NCBI RefSeq assembly: GCF_002179965.1
Contig: NZ_NGUQ01000037.1
Location: forward strand, 1,010,866 to 1,074,865
DNA: 64,000 nt
Reading direction: 5' to 3'
Source of the DNA: Pandoraea sp. PE-S2T-3
GTDB lineage: Bacteria > Pseudomonadota > Gammaproteobacteria > Burkholderiales > Burkholderiaceae
Shown: piece by piece, positions 7,909 through 18,927 of the stretch
Numbering within the stretch: position 1 is the stretch's first letter
How the letters are laid out: every line of letters starts with the position of its first letter
Program-made: the position numbers and the translations under genes
The notes under the pieces: generated by a model
Told to the model about the DNA's origin: nothing
The model's input: only the letters and a program-made list of their open reading frames with translations
Database searches by the model: none

Positions 7909-10806
7909 CTACTTCGCCGAGACGGGTTCCGCAGGCTTTCTCGCCGCCTCAAGCAATTCAAGCTGCTCGCGGTTGAACGCCGAATACTTCGCCTGCCATG
8001 CCGACGGCTGCACCACCGGCAGCACTTGGACGGCGGTCACCTTGTACTCGGGGCAGTTGGTCGCCCAGTCCGAGTTATCGGTCGTGATGACATTCGCGCC
8101 CGACTCCGGAAAGTGGAACGTCGTGTACACCACGCCCGGCTGCATGCGCTCGCTGATCACCGCGCGCAACACCGTCTCGCCCGCACGGCTGCGAATACCG
8201 ACCCAGTCGCTGTCCTTGATGCCGCGCTCCTGCGCGTCATGCGGGTGGATCTCCAGCCGGTCTTCGTCGTGCCAGTGCACATTGGGCGTGCGCCGCGTCT
8301 GCGCTCCGACATTGTATTGCGAGAGTATCCGCCCGGTAGTGAGCAGCAACGGATAGCGCGGCGTCACTTTCTCGTCGGTCGGCACATAGCGCGTGATGAT
8401 GAAGCGCCCCTTGCCGCGCACAAAGGTGTCGATGTGCATGATCGGCGTGCCGTCGGGCGCCTCGTCGTTGCAAGGCCATTGCAGACTGCCGGCCTCGTCG
8501 AGCCGGGCGTAGCTCACGCCATGGAAGGTCGGCGTCAGCCGCGCAATCTCGTCCATGATTTCCGACGGATGTGCGTACGGCATCTCGTAACCGAGCCGCT
8601 TGGCCAACGCGATGGTCACTTCCCAGTCGGCCATGCCGGGCAGCGGTGCCATGACGCGCCGCACCCGCGAGATACGCCGCTCGGCGTTGGTGAACGTGCC
8701 GTCTTTCTCGAGGAACGTGGTGCCCGGCAGCAGCACGTGGGCGTACTTGGCGGTTTCGTTCAGGAAAATATCCTGCACGACGATGCACTCCATCGCCTCC
8801 ATCGCCGCAGACACGTGGTGCGTGTTGGGGTCGGACTGCACGATGTCTTCGCCCTGACAGTACAGCCCCTTGAAACTGCCGTGGATCGCCGCGTCGAACA
8901 TGTTGGGGATGCGCAGCCCCGGCTCCTCCTGCAAGGTCACGCCCCACGCCGCTTCAAATTCCGCGCGCACGGTCGTGTCGGAGACGTGCCGATACCCCGG
9001 CAACTCATGCGGAAACGAGCCCATGTCGCACGAGCCCTGCACGTTGTTCTGGCCGCGCAGCGGGTTCACGCCTACGCCCTCACGGCCCACGTTGCCGGTC
9101 GCCATTGCCAGATTCGCAATGCCCATTACCGTGGTCGAGCCTTGCGAGTGCTCCGTCACGCCCAGCCCGTAGTAGATGGCCGCATTGCCGCCCGTGGCAT
9201 ACAGACGGGCCGCGCCACGAATGGCGTCGGCCGGCACGCCGGTCGCTACCGACACCGCTTCGGGCGAATTCTCCGGCAGCGCCACGAACTCGCGCCACTG
9301 CGCAAACGCGCGGTCTTCGCAACGCTCGGCAATAAACGCCTCGGCGAGCAGCCCTTCGGTCACGATGACGTGCGCCAGCGCGTTGACCATGGCCACATTG
9401 GTGCCGGGGCGCAGCGGCAAGTGGAACGCCGCCTTGATATGCGGTCCGTCGACGATATCGATCCGGCGCGGGTCGATCACGATCAGCTTCGCGCCCTCAC
9501 GCACGCGACGCTTCAGTCGCGACGCGAACACCGGGTGCCCGTCGGTCGGATTCGCACCCATCACGAGAATCAGGTCGGCGTGTTCGATGGACTTGAAGGT
9601 CTGCGTGCCGGCCGATTCGCCCAGCGTCTGCTTCAGTCCATAGCCCGTCGGCGAGTGGCACACGCGCGCGCACGTGTCGACGTTGTTGTTGCCGAATGCC
9701 GCACGCACGAGCTTCTGCACCAGATAAGTCTCTTCGTTGGTGCAACGTGACGACGTAATCCCGCCAATGGCATCACGACCGTACTTCGCCTGAATCCGCC
9801 GGAACTCGGACGCCGCGTAGTCAAGCGCTTCGTCCCACGACACTTCACGCCACGGGTCGGTGATCTTGCTGCGAATCATCGGCTTCGTGATCCGTTCCTT
9901 GTGCGTCGCATACCCCCACGCAAAGCGGCCCTTCACGCAGGCATGGCCTTCGTTGGCGCGGCCGTCCTTGTAGGGCGTCATGCGTACGATTTCACTGCCC
10001 TTCATCTCCGCCTTGAACGCGCAGCCCACGCCGCAATAGGCGCAGGTCGTCACCACGGCGTGTTCGGGCTGCCCCATCTCGATGACGCTTTTCTCCTGCA
10101 ACGTCGCCGTCGGGCACGCACTCACGCACGCGCCGCACGACACGCATTCCGATTCCATGAACGGCTGGTCCTGCCCGGGCGACACACGGGACTCAAAACC
10201 GCGTCCGGAGATCGTCAGCGCGAACGTGCCCTGCGTCTCTTCGCAGGCGCGCACGCAGCGATTGCAGACGATGCATTTCGACGGGTCGTAAGTGAAGTAC
10301 GGATTGGATTCGTCCTTGGCACTCGCCAGATGGTTATCGCCATCGAAGCCGTAGCGCACTTCGCGCAGGCCGGTGACGCCCGCCATGTCCTGAAGCTCGC
10401 AGTCGCCGTTTGCCGCACAAGTGAGGCAATCGAGCGGGTGATCGGAGATGTACAACTCCATCACGTTGCGACGCAGATCCTGCAATTTCGGCGACTGCGT
10501 GCGCACCTTCATACCCGCCTCGACAGGCGTAGTGCACGACGCTGGATAACCGCGCCGCCCTTCGATTTCGACCAGACACAGACGGCAGGAACCGAACGGC
10601 TCCAGCGAGTCGGTCGCGCATAGCTTGGGGATGTTCACGTCGCTCATCGCGGCCGCCCGCATGATCGAAGTGCCGGCCGGCACGCTCACGCGCTGGCCGT
10701 CGATCTCCAGCGTCACGTCCTGGCTTGCCTGACTTACGATAGCGGACACGGTGCGGTCCGGGGTGCCGAAATCGGGGCCGTGGCCCGGTTCAACCTGACG
10801 AGGCAT
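7909..10806 (-). CDS. fdsA: Formate dehydrogenase alpha subunit (FdsA type, Mo-bis-MGD, multi-Fe-S)
   Basis: Catalytic subunit of a soluble, normally NAD-linked formate dehydrogenase, oxidising formate to CO2. The 965 residues show, in order: a NuoG-like [2Fe-2S] domain (Cys63, 74, 77, 91); a His-ligated [4Fe-4S] site (His123, Cys127, 130, 136); two ferredoxin clusters (Cys178/181/184/188 and Cys221/224/227/231); the cofactor-proximal [4Fe-4S] (Cys255, 258, 262, 290); and the molybdenum ligand Cys383 in ARVCHSPT, so it is a cysteine and not a selenocysteine enzyme. The ATG at 10804-10806 has AGGAG upstream. Known fds operons place fdsG and fdsB (diaphorase) before this gene and fdsD after fdhD; neither is here, so its electron partner must be elsewhere or different. 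Confidence 0.93.
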   Translation of the reverse strand: MPRQVEPGHGPDFGTPDRTVSAIVSQASQDVTLEIDGQRVSVPAGTSIMRAAAMSDVNIPKLCATDSLEPFGSCRLCLVEIEGRRGYPASCTTPVEAGMKVRTQSPKLQDLRRNVMELYISDHPLDCLTCAANGDCELQDMAGVTGLREVRYGFDGDNHLASAKDESNPYFTYDPSKCIVCNRCVRACEETQGTFALTISGRGFESRVSPGQDQPFMESECVSCGACVSACPTATLQEKSVIEMGQPEHAVVTTCAYCGVGCAFKAEMKGSEIVRMTPYKDGRANEGHACVKGRFAWGYATHKERITKPMIRSKITDPWREVSWDEALDYAASEFRRIQAKYGRDAIGGITSSRCTNEETYLVQKLVRAAFGNNNVDTCARVCHSPTGYGLKQTLGESAGTQTFKSIEHADLILVMGANPTDGHPVFASRLKRRVREGAKLIVIDPRRIDIVDGPHIKAAFHLPLRPGTNVAMVNALAHVIVTEGLLAEAFIAERCEDRAFAQWREFVALPENSPEAVSVATGVPADAIRGAARLYATGGNAAIYYGLGVTEHSQGSTTVMGIANLAMATGNVGREGVGVNPLRGQNNVQGSCDMGSFPHELPGYRHVSDTTVRAEFEAAWGVTLQEEPGLRIPNMFDAAIHGSFKGLYCQGEDIVQSDPNTHHVSAAMEAMECIVVQDIFLNETAKYAHVLLPGTTFLEKDGTFTNAERRISRVRRVMAPLPGMADWEVTIALAKRLGYEMPYAHPSEIMDEIARLTPTFHGVSYARLDEAGSLQWPCNDEAPDGTPIMHIDTFVRGKGRFIITRYVPTDEKVTPRYPLLLTTGRILSQYNVGAQTRRTPNVHWHDEDRLEIHPHDAQERGIKDSDWVGIRSRAGETVLRAVISERMQPGVVYTTFHFPESGANVITTDNSDWATNCPEYKVTAVQVLPVVQPSAWQAKYSAFNREQLELLEAARKPAEPVSAK

Positions 10807-10849
10807 GGCGTCTCCTGTGGGGATCGGGCGTCGCCTTATATGTTCGCCA

Positions 10850-10861
10850 ATTCATATGAAT
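10850..10861. promoter_or_regulatory. 12-bp perfect palindrome upstream of the formate dehydrogenase gene
   Basis: attcatatgaat lies 43-55 bases before the fdsA start. Its core CATATGA recurs at 11011-11017, at the start codon of the adjacent regulator (12136-12142) and in the yjgC-type gene's upstream region (12358-12386). This makes it a candidate operator for the ModE/PBP-type regulator; inference only. Confidence 0.4.
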
Positions 10862-11055
10862 CGACGCGGCTTTTCAGACGTCCCGGCTTCGACAGTAGTC
10901 CATATTTCCCGCGACAGCAAAATTCGGGAAAACCTCACCGGCATAAATTAGCGGCCGGGAAGCCGTCAAAAGACGGCCGGAGTCTGCCGCGACATATAGG
11001 CATGCCGTTGCATATGAGCCGCGACACCCCGACGAGCCCTCCCCGGGGCGCGAGT

Positions 11056-12138
11056 TCAGCCCAGCGACGGAAACGCCTCCGACAGCGCCGCCACCCGCCC
11101 GGTGTGCGCCTCGGCGTAACCGGGAATATCGTGCACGACCTGCTTGTAAGGCGCGCTTTGCAAAATATCGAGCAGCGCCCGGACATAGCGATGATCGGCC
11201 GCTTCGTCGGGGAAGATGAGGCAATAACGCTCGGTGAGAATCGGCAGAAAATCCAGCCCGAACTGGGTCGCCGCCGCTTCGATGGCGAGCCCGGCGTCGG
11301 CGCGTCCGCTGGCGATATAGGCCGCGACGGCGGCATGCGTCAGCTCGATGTTCTCGGTGCCGTGAATCGTTTCCGGATCGAGCCGCGCCTGCTGCAAGAG
11401 CAGATCGAAGATCATCCGCGTACCCGAGCCGCGTTCACGATTGGCGAAACGCGCCCCCACACGCGGCAGATCGGCGATGGACTGGATATGCAGCGGATTG
11501 CCCCTCGCGACGAGCAATCCAAGTCGACGCGATGCCACGTCGGCGACGCGATAGGCCTTCCCCTTGAGCAAGGGCGCGTACTGCGCCAGCACCGGCTCGG
11601 CGAGTGCGCCCTCAGGCACATGGAAGCTCGCCATCTCGCACTCCTGCTTTGCCAGTGCGGAGACCGCCTCGATGCTGCCGCGATAACTCACCTCCAGCGG
11701 TAACTCGGCTTTCGCCGCGAAGTCGACCAGCGCCGCCACCGCCAGCCCGTGACTGGCAAAGATGCGCAGCTGATCGTTGTCTTCTCCGAGCAGATCGTCG
11801 AGTTCCGTCTGCAACTCCGAGGCCATCGTCTCAAGCAACGGCCCGAGCCGGGCCTGCAATCGCTTCTGCCCCCAGAGCAGCCGGCGGGCGAGCGGCGTCA
11901 GGACTGCGCCGCGCCCGCGCGCCATCGTGAGCAACGGTGCGCCGAGCGCCGTCTCGGCCTCTTTCACATGCCCCCACGCCCCGCGATAGGAGAGGTTCAG
12001 CGCATGACTCGCCGCCTGCAAATTGCCTAGCGTGTCGACATGCGCCAGCAGCGAAATCAGCTTGTCGAGCGGCACATCGCTGCCGTCATGACGAAAGCGC
12101 AGTTGAGGGGCAATCGAGATCCGCATAGGGCTATCCAT
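11056..12138 (-). CDS. Regulator with ModE/LysR-like HTH and substrate-binding domain
   Basis: Cytosolic DNA-binding regulator of 360 residues. Residues about 22-85 form a LysR/ModE-type winged helix (GNLQAASHALNLSYRGAWGH, then LTPLARRLLW). Residues about 125-345 form a periplasmic-binding-protein-like domain of the molybdate/tungstate type, with a RERGSGTR ligand-loop motif and an LNPETI-like region. Such proteins are thought to sense a small ligand, often an oxyanion or cofactor precursor. Here it lies between the molybdoenzyme gene fdsA (same strand, 249 bases downstream) and the divergent YdeP-type oxidoreductase, so it most likely controls one or both. The ATG at 12136-12138 was kept; a second ATG four codons later is possible and neither has a clear ribosome site. 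Confidence 0.82.
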   Translation of the reverse strand: MDSPMRISIAPQLRFRHDGSDVPLDKLISLLAHVDTLGNLQAASHALNLSYRGAWGHVKEAETALGAPLLTMARGRGAVLTPLARRLLWGQKRLQARLGPLLETMASELQTELDDLLGEDNDQLRIFASHGLAVAALVDFAAKAELPLEVSYRGSIEAVSALAKQECEMASFHVPEGALAEPVLAQYAPLLKGKAYRVADVASRRLGLLVARGNPLHIQSIADLPRVGARFANRERGSGTRMIFDLLLQQARLDPETIHGTENIELTHAAVAAYIASGRADAGLAIEAAATQFGLDFLPILTERYCLIFPDEAADHRYVRALLDILQSAPYKQVVHDIPGYAEAHTGRVAALSEAFPSLG

Positions 12139-12549
12139 ATGAGAGGGTATTCATAAATGCTTCGCTTCGAAATTCCGCCGGACCGGCATAACACGTTGAA
12201 GCACAAGCCTTCTGCGTATCAGCGACTTCCGCTGCCGAGGATTTCCACGCAGCAATTATGCATATTTTTACCTATCCGTCATACGACCAATCGCGTTTCG
12301 CACGATCATCGCCCGCCGGCCAAGACAGCGACGCTTTCGTCAAGCTATTGCCGCGCCTTCATATGCTATTAATTGCATAATATGAATCATGAAAATTGCT
12401 GATAACATGCGGACATTCGGCCTGATATCAGGAACTAGCAACATGAACGCCTGATCTCACGTTGACGATTCGACGATTATTTATGCATTTATTTGCCTAT
12501 TTAACGCGCCCGAATTCCCCTCTGAATCACGCGCACAGCGCACTGCAAC
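12139..12549. other. AT-rich divergent control region, no gene seen
   Basis: The 411 bases between the regulator and the YdeP-type gene are the most AT-rich DNA nearby, mainly 12240-12270 and 12355-12500. I see no gene. It holds several CATATGA-like elements and probably both divergent promoters; no -35/-10 pair could be chosen with confidence. Confidence 0.5.
12358..12386. promoter_or_regulatory. Imperfect inverted repeat, candidate operator
   Basis: ttcatatgc (12358-12366) faces gcataatatgaa (12375-12386) across an AT spacer. The arms share the CATATGA core seen upstream of fdsA and at the regulator start. It lies about 165 bases before the YdeP-type gene. Confidence 0.4.
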
Positions 12550-14854
<2,305 letters not shown>

Positions 14855-14862
<8 letters not shown>

Positions 14863-15154
14863 TGGCGCCGCCGGCAGCCCGCCACCCTCTCCCTCGGCCA
14901 CTGGCGAGATCTCACAGGCCGAGCAGGATCTGGCGCGGCTGCTCTTCACGCTCGCACAAGGCCGCCATGAAGGGCGCGATGCGCTGTCGCTGGCACGGCT
15001 GGCAAAGCGCAGCGCCCTGCCAATGAGCGACCTGCTGCGCTATCTCGGCGTGCTGGGCGAGGCGGGCTGGGTCGAAGTGGAAGACGGCGAGCGCGGGCTG
15101 CGGCTCGCACGGCTCACGGACACCGGACTCGCGCAGTACGACAGCCTCGTGTAA
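14855..15154 (+). CDS. Small winged-helix-like protein coupled to the YdeP-family gene
   Basis: The start codon at 14855 lies inside the last codons of the preceding oxidoreductase gene (8-base overlap, ATGCCTGATG), so the two are very likely translationally coupled. After a disordered Pro/Ser-rich start (1-20), residues about 25-99 read as a winged helix: a helix (AEQDLARLLFTLAQGRHEG), a LARLAKRSALPMSDLLRYL recognition-helix-like segment and a wing (WVEVEDGERGLRLARLTDTG). A DNA-binding or protein-binding role is inferred from the fold only. A chaperone or adaptor for the oxidoreductase is equally possible given the tight coupling. No named family was recognised. Confidence 0.72.
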
Positions 15155-15182
15155 GGCAGCGATAGGACATCGCAGATGCGGC

Positions 15183-15226
15183 AAGGCGCTACTAAGGCGC
15201 TACTTAGGCGCTACTTAGGCGCTGCA
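15183..15226 (+). repeat. Four 11-bp tandem units after a stop codon
   Basis: Units aaggcgctact, aaggcgctact, taggcgctact and taggcgctgca run head to tail, 28 bases beyond the stop of the winged-helix gene. The unit junctions create TAA and TAG triplets. Confidence 0.8.
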
Positions 15227-15392
15227 CTGTCACTCCGGTAAGGCACTGAGATGACATTGCCACGCGACTGACATATTCCCGACCTGACGGACGACATACA
15301 CTCTTGTCGCCACGGTGCCGGGCTGGTTGCGTACGGATTGGGTAAGATCGCGCTCTGACGCTCGAAATGGCACCCCATGTCACGGAGACCTT

Positions 15393-16412
15393 ATGGAGCA
15401 TGTCGTCGCACACCCGGCGCAGACCGACACCGACTCATCGCTTTCTTCTCTTGCATCGCCAGCCCTGTGGCGCCACGCGCGCCCCTCGCGCTGGAATCCG
15501 TGGCTAATTGCGCTGACTGGCCTCGCGGGGCTCTGGCAGTGGTTCGGGCTCGGCTTGGCGCTGCGTCATTGGGGCGCGACGGCAGCGTTCACGCTCCTGC
15601 CCGTGTTGCTGCTCACCCCCATGCACTGGGGGCTGATTCACGAATCGATTCATGGCCAGTTGCGGCTCAAGCCGCGCGATAACGAACGCACCGGCCGCCT
15701 GTTGTCGGTGCTGCTGGGCCTGCCGTTCGAGATCATGCGCTTCGGTCACTTGCTGCATCACCGCTTCACGCGGCAGCCGTTTGACCGCCCGGACATCTCC
15801 ACCCTTGCCGATAGCGCGCCGCGGCTGGCGCGACTGCGGGCGTGGTTCGGCTATCAATCGCGGCTGCTCGGGGGCATGTGGCTCGCCGAAATCTTCGCGC
15901 CTGTCATTGCATGGATTCCGCCGCGCCGTCTGCCAGCGCTGGCAGCCAATGCGCTCGGCACCGATGCGCAGGACGAGGATGTACGCCGCCGCGTGGTGAT
16001 GTTCGGCAGCGACCCGGTGCGCCGCCGCCGGATTCAGCGCGATTTCGTCATGACGCTGGCCGCACTGGCGCTGGCGATCTGGGCGTACGGCCCGTGGTGG
16101 CCGGTGTTCGTCGCCGCATTTGCCGCTCGGGGCATCTGGCTGTCGATTGCGGACAACCTGCCGCATTATGGCGTCGAGATGGACGAACCCGCCCGCGCAC
16201 GCAATTTCCACGCACCCGCCTTCGGTCGCGCATTGCTGCTCAATGCGAATCTGCATCGCGTGCATCATCTTTATCCGACCGCGCCGTGGCATCTGCTGCC
16301 CGAGATTAATGCCGCGCAGCCGACCGCCGGTCCGCAAGTGCCTTACCTGCACGCCGCCCTGCGTCAGTTCGGCGGTCCGTTACCGGCCAGCAAGGCCATC
16401 GCTGGTCACTGA
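15393..16412 (+). CDS. Membrane fatty-acid desaturase family protein
   Basis: Inner-membrane di-iron enzyme of the fatty acid desaturase/hydroxylase superfamily, 339 residues. The three histidine boxes are present: HESIH (His83, His87), HLLHH (119-123) and HRVHH near 289, with hydrophobic pairs between them (about 37-58, 63-80, 220-250). The ATG at 15393 has GGAG eight bases upstream and removes a 26-residue non-conserved extension. Substrate is unknown: members desaturate acyl chains, carotenoids or hydroxylate other lipids. It is followed by a perfect 12-bp hairpin and stands apart from its neighbours. Confidence 0.87.
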   Translation: MEHVVAHPAQTDTDSSLSSLASPALWRHARPSRWNPWLIALTGLAGLWQWFGLGLALRHWGATAAFTLLPVLLLTPMHWGLIHESIHGQLRLKPRDNERTGRLLSVLLGLPFEIMRFGHLLHHRFTRQPFDRPDISTLADSAPRLARLRAWFGYQSRLLGGMWLAEIFAPVIAWIPPRRLPALAANALGTDAQDEDVRRRVVMFGSDPVRRRRIQRDFVMTLAALALAIWAYGPWWPVFVAAFAARGIWLSIADNLPHYGVEMDEPARARNFHAPAFGRALLLNANLHRVHHLYPTAPWHLLPEINAAQPTAGPQVPYLHAALRQFGGPLPASKAIAGH

Positions 16413-16448
16413 TCGCGGGGTCGCGATCTCGCACAAATCCGCAGGCTT

Positions 16449-16475
16449 GGCAACGGCGTGCTGCACGCCGTTGCC
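16449..16475 (+). terminator. Perfect 12-bp hairpin after the desaturase gene
   Basis: ggcaacggcgtg / cacgccgttgcc around a ctg loop, with outer complementarity (cttgg / ccaag). No U-run follows, so termination would depend on the stem alone. Confidence 0.6.
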
Positions 16476-16548
16476 GCCAAGCCACGACCGGGCTTCGTGA
16501 TTCCCTTGCCATGTTTTGCAATGTTTCAGGATTTATCCGAAACATGAT

Positions 16549-16567
16549 ATAAATGCGAATCGTTTTC
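16549..16567 (+). promoter_or_regulatory. Candidate Fur box
   Basis: This 19-base stretch matches the classical Fur consensus (GATAATGATAATCATTATC) at 13 positions, including the central AAT-C. It lies upstream of a PepSY/TonB-receptor gene set, the kind of genes Fur represses when iron is plentiful. Confidence 0.6.
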
Positions 16568-16642
16568 GTTAACGTTTGCATCTGGTGTGCAATCCGTTAG
16601 CCTTTGAATTGCGCCGGCTTTCACTAGCCCGCATCGCAGCGA

Positions 16643-16665
16643 CGTCGCCCGAGGGCGGCGTTTTT
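16643..16665 (+). terminator. Intrinsic terminator between the Fur box and the iron-uptake genes
   Basis: A GC-rich stem (cgtcgccc / gggcggcg, one G-U pair) is followed at once by TTTTT. Its position downstream of the Fur box but upstream of the first gene suggests either attenuation of the iron operon or late termination of desaturase transcripts. Confidence 0.6.
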
Positions 16666-16700
16666 GCTTGTGCCGCCTCGTTTCTCATCGATTCCTCAGC

Positions 16701-16979
16701 ATGTTGATTGCATTGGCTATCGCGCTGGCCTGGTTTGCAGGCGGCGCCTGCTACCTGACGTCGGAGCATCAGCGCCTGCGCACGCAGCGCCTGAACCCCC
16801 AACCCGCCCGCGCGCTCTCGCTCGTGGCCGCCGTCGCCAGCCTCGTGTGCTGGCTCGCGGCCGCCGGGGCATCGGCCGGCATTGCTGCCGCCTTCATGTC
16901 GCTGTGTTTCGGCCTGCTGTTCTGGCCCTATGCCGCTGGCGGATGGCACTGGCTGCGCGGAGATGCCCATGTGGAGTAG
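16701..16979 (+). CDS. Small membrane protein of an iron-uptake operon (DUF3325-like)
   Basis: A 92-residue inner-membrane protein with three hydrophobic helices (about 1-18, 37-58, 62-80) and a charged loop (EHQRLRTQRL). It resembles, as I recall, DUF3325 proteins that sit beside PepSY and TonB-receptor genes; the assignment is by pattern. The ATG at 16701 begins at the first helix; an upstream TTG is less likely. Its stop overlaps the next gene by 11 bases. Function unknown, presumably an accessory to siderophore-iron handling. Confidence 0.6.
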   Translation: MLIALAIALAWFAGGACYLTSEHQRLRTQRLNPQPARALSLVAAVASLVCWLAAAGASAGIAAAFMSLCFGLLFWPYAAGGWHWLRGDAHVE

Positions 16980-17223
16980 AACCTTTGCGGGTCTCGTGCT
17001 CGGCTTCTTCGCCGCCATGGCGCTGTGCGGTGCCATGGCGTACATGACGCCGGCCGGCTGGCACACCGCCGTCATCCCCGTCATCACCCTCTTCCCGCTC
17101 GTGTGGCTCGGCCTGTTCGCCGTGGTCTATGCGAGCCGAACCGCCACGCGTGCATGGATCGGCCTCGGCGCCACCACTGTCGTCGCCTGGGTCGCGCTGT
17201 GGCTGGCGCGCGCTGTCTGGTAA
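16969..17223 (+). CDS. Small membrane protein of an iron-uptake operon (DUF3649-like)
   Basis: An 84-residue inner-membrane protein with three helices (about 5-27, 34-55, 62-82) and a short basic loop ending in RAWIGLG. It resembles DUF3649 proteins found next to PepSY proteins. The ATG at 16969 was chosen over the one at 16963 because GGAG then lies 6 bases upstream. It overlaps the upstream gene and is followed after 10 bases by the PepSY gene, so the three form one translation unit. Confidence 0.6.
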   Translation: MWSRTFAGLVLGFFAAMALCGAMAYMTPAGWHTAVIPVITLFPLVWLGLFAVVYASRTATRAWIGLGATTVVAWVALWLARAVW

Positions 17224-17233
17224 GGATCGTCCG

Positions 17234-18814
17234 ATGCGTGCCCAAACGCTGCGTCAATATCTGAGCGTCCATACGTGGGCCGGCATCGTCGCCGGCTTCG
17301 CGCTGTTCATCGCCATGCTCGGCGGTGCCCTGACTGTTTTCCAACATGAAATCGAGCGCTGGGAGCAACCGGCAACGCGCCATGCGCCGCTCACGCTCGC
17401 CCAGACCGAAAAGCTCGCCGATCTGGTGCGCGCGCAGTATCCGGCCGCCCGCGAGCAAATGGGCGTGGTGCTGCCTAACCATTCGCCGACGCCGTTCGCC
17501 TACTGGCAAGGCACCGACGGCGAGTGGATGCAGGCACGGCTGCGCGAATCCGGCAGTGGTGCCGATCCGTCGCTCATCGTCGGCAATGCCCGTCCCGGTC
17601 TGTCGGCAACGATCAACGCGCTGCATTACTCGCTGTCGATCCCGACGTACGGCCTGTATCTGATGGGCATCGTGTCGCTGTTCTATGGCATGGCGCTGAT
17701 CTCGGGCGTGATCGTGCATTTGCCGCGCGTGACGCGCGACATCTTCGCGCTGCGCCCGGGACGCAATCTCAAGCGGTTCTGGCAAGACGCCCACAACGCC
17801 ATCGGCGTGCTGAGCCTGCCGTTTCACATCGTCTTTGCACTGACCGGCGCGCTGCTGTGCCTGAGCGTGCCGTTGATGATGGCGTTCAACGTCATCACGT
17901 TCGAAAACAAACTGATGGCGCAGATTCCGCAGGTGATGGGCGCAGTGCCGGCAAAGATTGCCCCGGTCGACGGCAAGCCGCTCGATCTGGCTGCAATCCT
18001 CGCTCGCGCCGAGCACGCCGCGCCAGATGTGGAAGCCACTGCCGTGTCGTGGACCGGTTACGGCAAACCCGATGCGGTGGCGGAAGTCTATGGTGAAGCC
18101 GGCGATTCGCTCGGGGTGTTCGCAGCGGTCGCCGTACGCCTGAACGACGGTGCCATCATCGGTCAGCACAGCCCGGGCGTACGTGACGCGAACCATGCGG
18201 TATTGAGCATGATTTACGGCGCGCACTTCGGTAATTTCGCCGGCATCGGCATGCGCTGGGTCTACTTCGTGCTCGGCCTGATGGGCGCTGTGCTCGTCTA
18301 CAGCGGCAATCTGCTGTGGCTGGAGTCGCGCCGCAAGCGCAACTCGGCCATTCAACCGGCCAACCTGCGCTGGATGGCCAAGGCGACCGCAGGCGTATTC
18401 CTCGGCACCTGCCTCGGCCTTGCCGTCGCGTTCTCGGGTGCGTTGCTCTCGCAAGGCACCACGGCGCTGTCAATCTTTGTCGGCACGGTCATCGTGTCGC
18501 TGATCTTTGCCGCTTTGACGGCCCCCGCGATTGCCGCTACAGGGCTGCTCGCCGCCACTGCCCTCGCGTGTCTCGCGATTCCGGTCATTGACGCGCTTGT
18601 CACGCCGGACAACGCGCTGCGCTCGATCGCGCGCGGCGACTGGGTGTTGGCCGGTGTCGATCTCGTGGCGATCGTTTGCGCCATCGCGTTCTTCCTCTTT
18701 GCGCGTGCGACCTGGCGTCGTGCGCGTCGTGGCGACCCGAACAGTGTGTGGGCACGGCCCGCGCCGGCGGGGGGCACGCCGGAAGCCGGCGGCGCCACGC
18801 GTACGACGGTTTAG
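17234..18814 (+). CDS. PepSY-domain inner-membrane protein (PiuB-like)
   Basis: Inner-membrane protein of 526 residues in the PepSY-associated family that accompanies siderophore receptors and is linked to iron release or reduction at the cytoplasmic membrane. The first helix (about 17-38, HTWAGIVAGFALFIAMLGGA) carries the conserved His; further helices lie near 140-165, 195-220, 345-375, 390-410, 415-440 and 470-490, with periplasmic PepSY segments between. AAGGA at 17222 sits 7 bases before the ATG. The gene lies in the block behind the candidate Fur box and precedes the TonB-dependent receptor. Confidence 0.87.
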   Translation: MRAQTLRQYLSVHTWAGIVAGFALFIAMLGGALTVFQHEIERWEQPATRHAPLTLAQTEKLADLVRAQYPAAREQMGVVLPNHSPTPFAYWQGTDGEWMQARLRESGSGADPSLIVGNARPGLSATINALHYSLSIPTYGLYLMGIVSLFYGMALISGVIVHLPRVTRDIFALRPGRNLKRFWQDAHNAIGVLSLPFHIVFALTGALLCLSVPLMMAFNVITFENKLMAQIPQVMGAVPAKIAPVDGKPLDLAAILARAEHAAPDVEATAVSWTGYGKPDAVAEVYGEAGDSLGVFAAVAVRLNDGAIIGQHSPGVRDANHAVLSMIYGAHFGNFAGIGMRWVYFVLGLMGAVLVYSGNLLWLESRRKRNSAIQPANLRWMAKATAGVFLGTCLGLAVAFSGALLSQGTTALSIFVGTVIVSLIFAALTAPAIAATGLLAATALACLAIPVIDALVTPDNALRSIARGDWVLAGVDLVAIVCAIAFFLFARATWRRARRGDPNSVWARPAPAGGTPEAGGATRTTV

Positions 18815-18927
18815 CAGCACGCCCCGGCGACACCCTCGCTGGCATCGCCGGGGAATACAAGATTTGGCGCGCTGACGCCATCGACCCAGCACACAAGACA
18901 CCCACTCACTCAGGGAGATTTACCCGA

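Noticed and set aside
7504..9750. 748-codon open frame antisense to fdhD and fdsA
   Set aside because: Shadow frame; the minus-strand proteins carry complete cofactor motifs.
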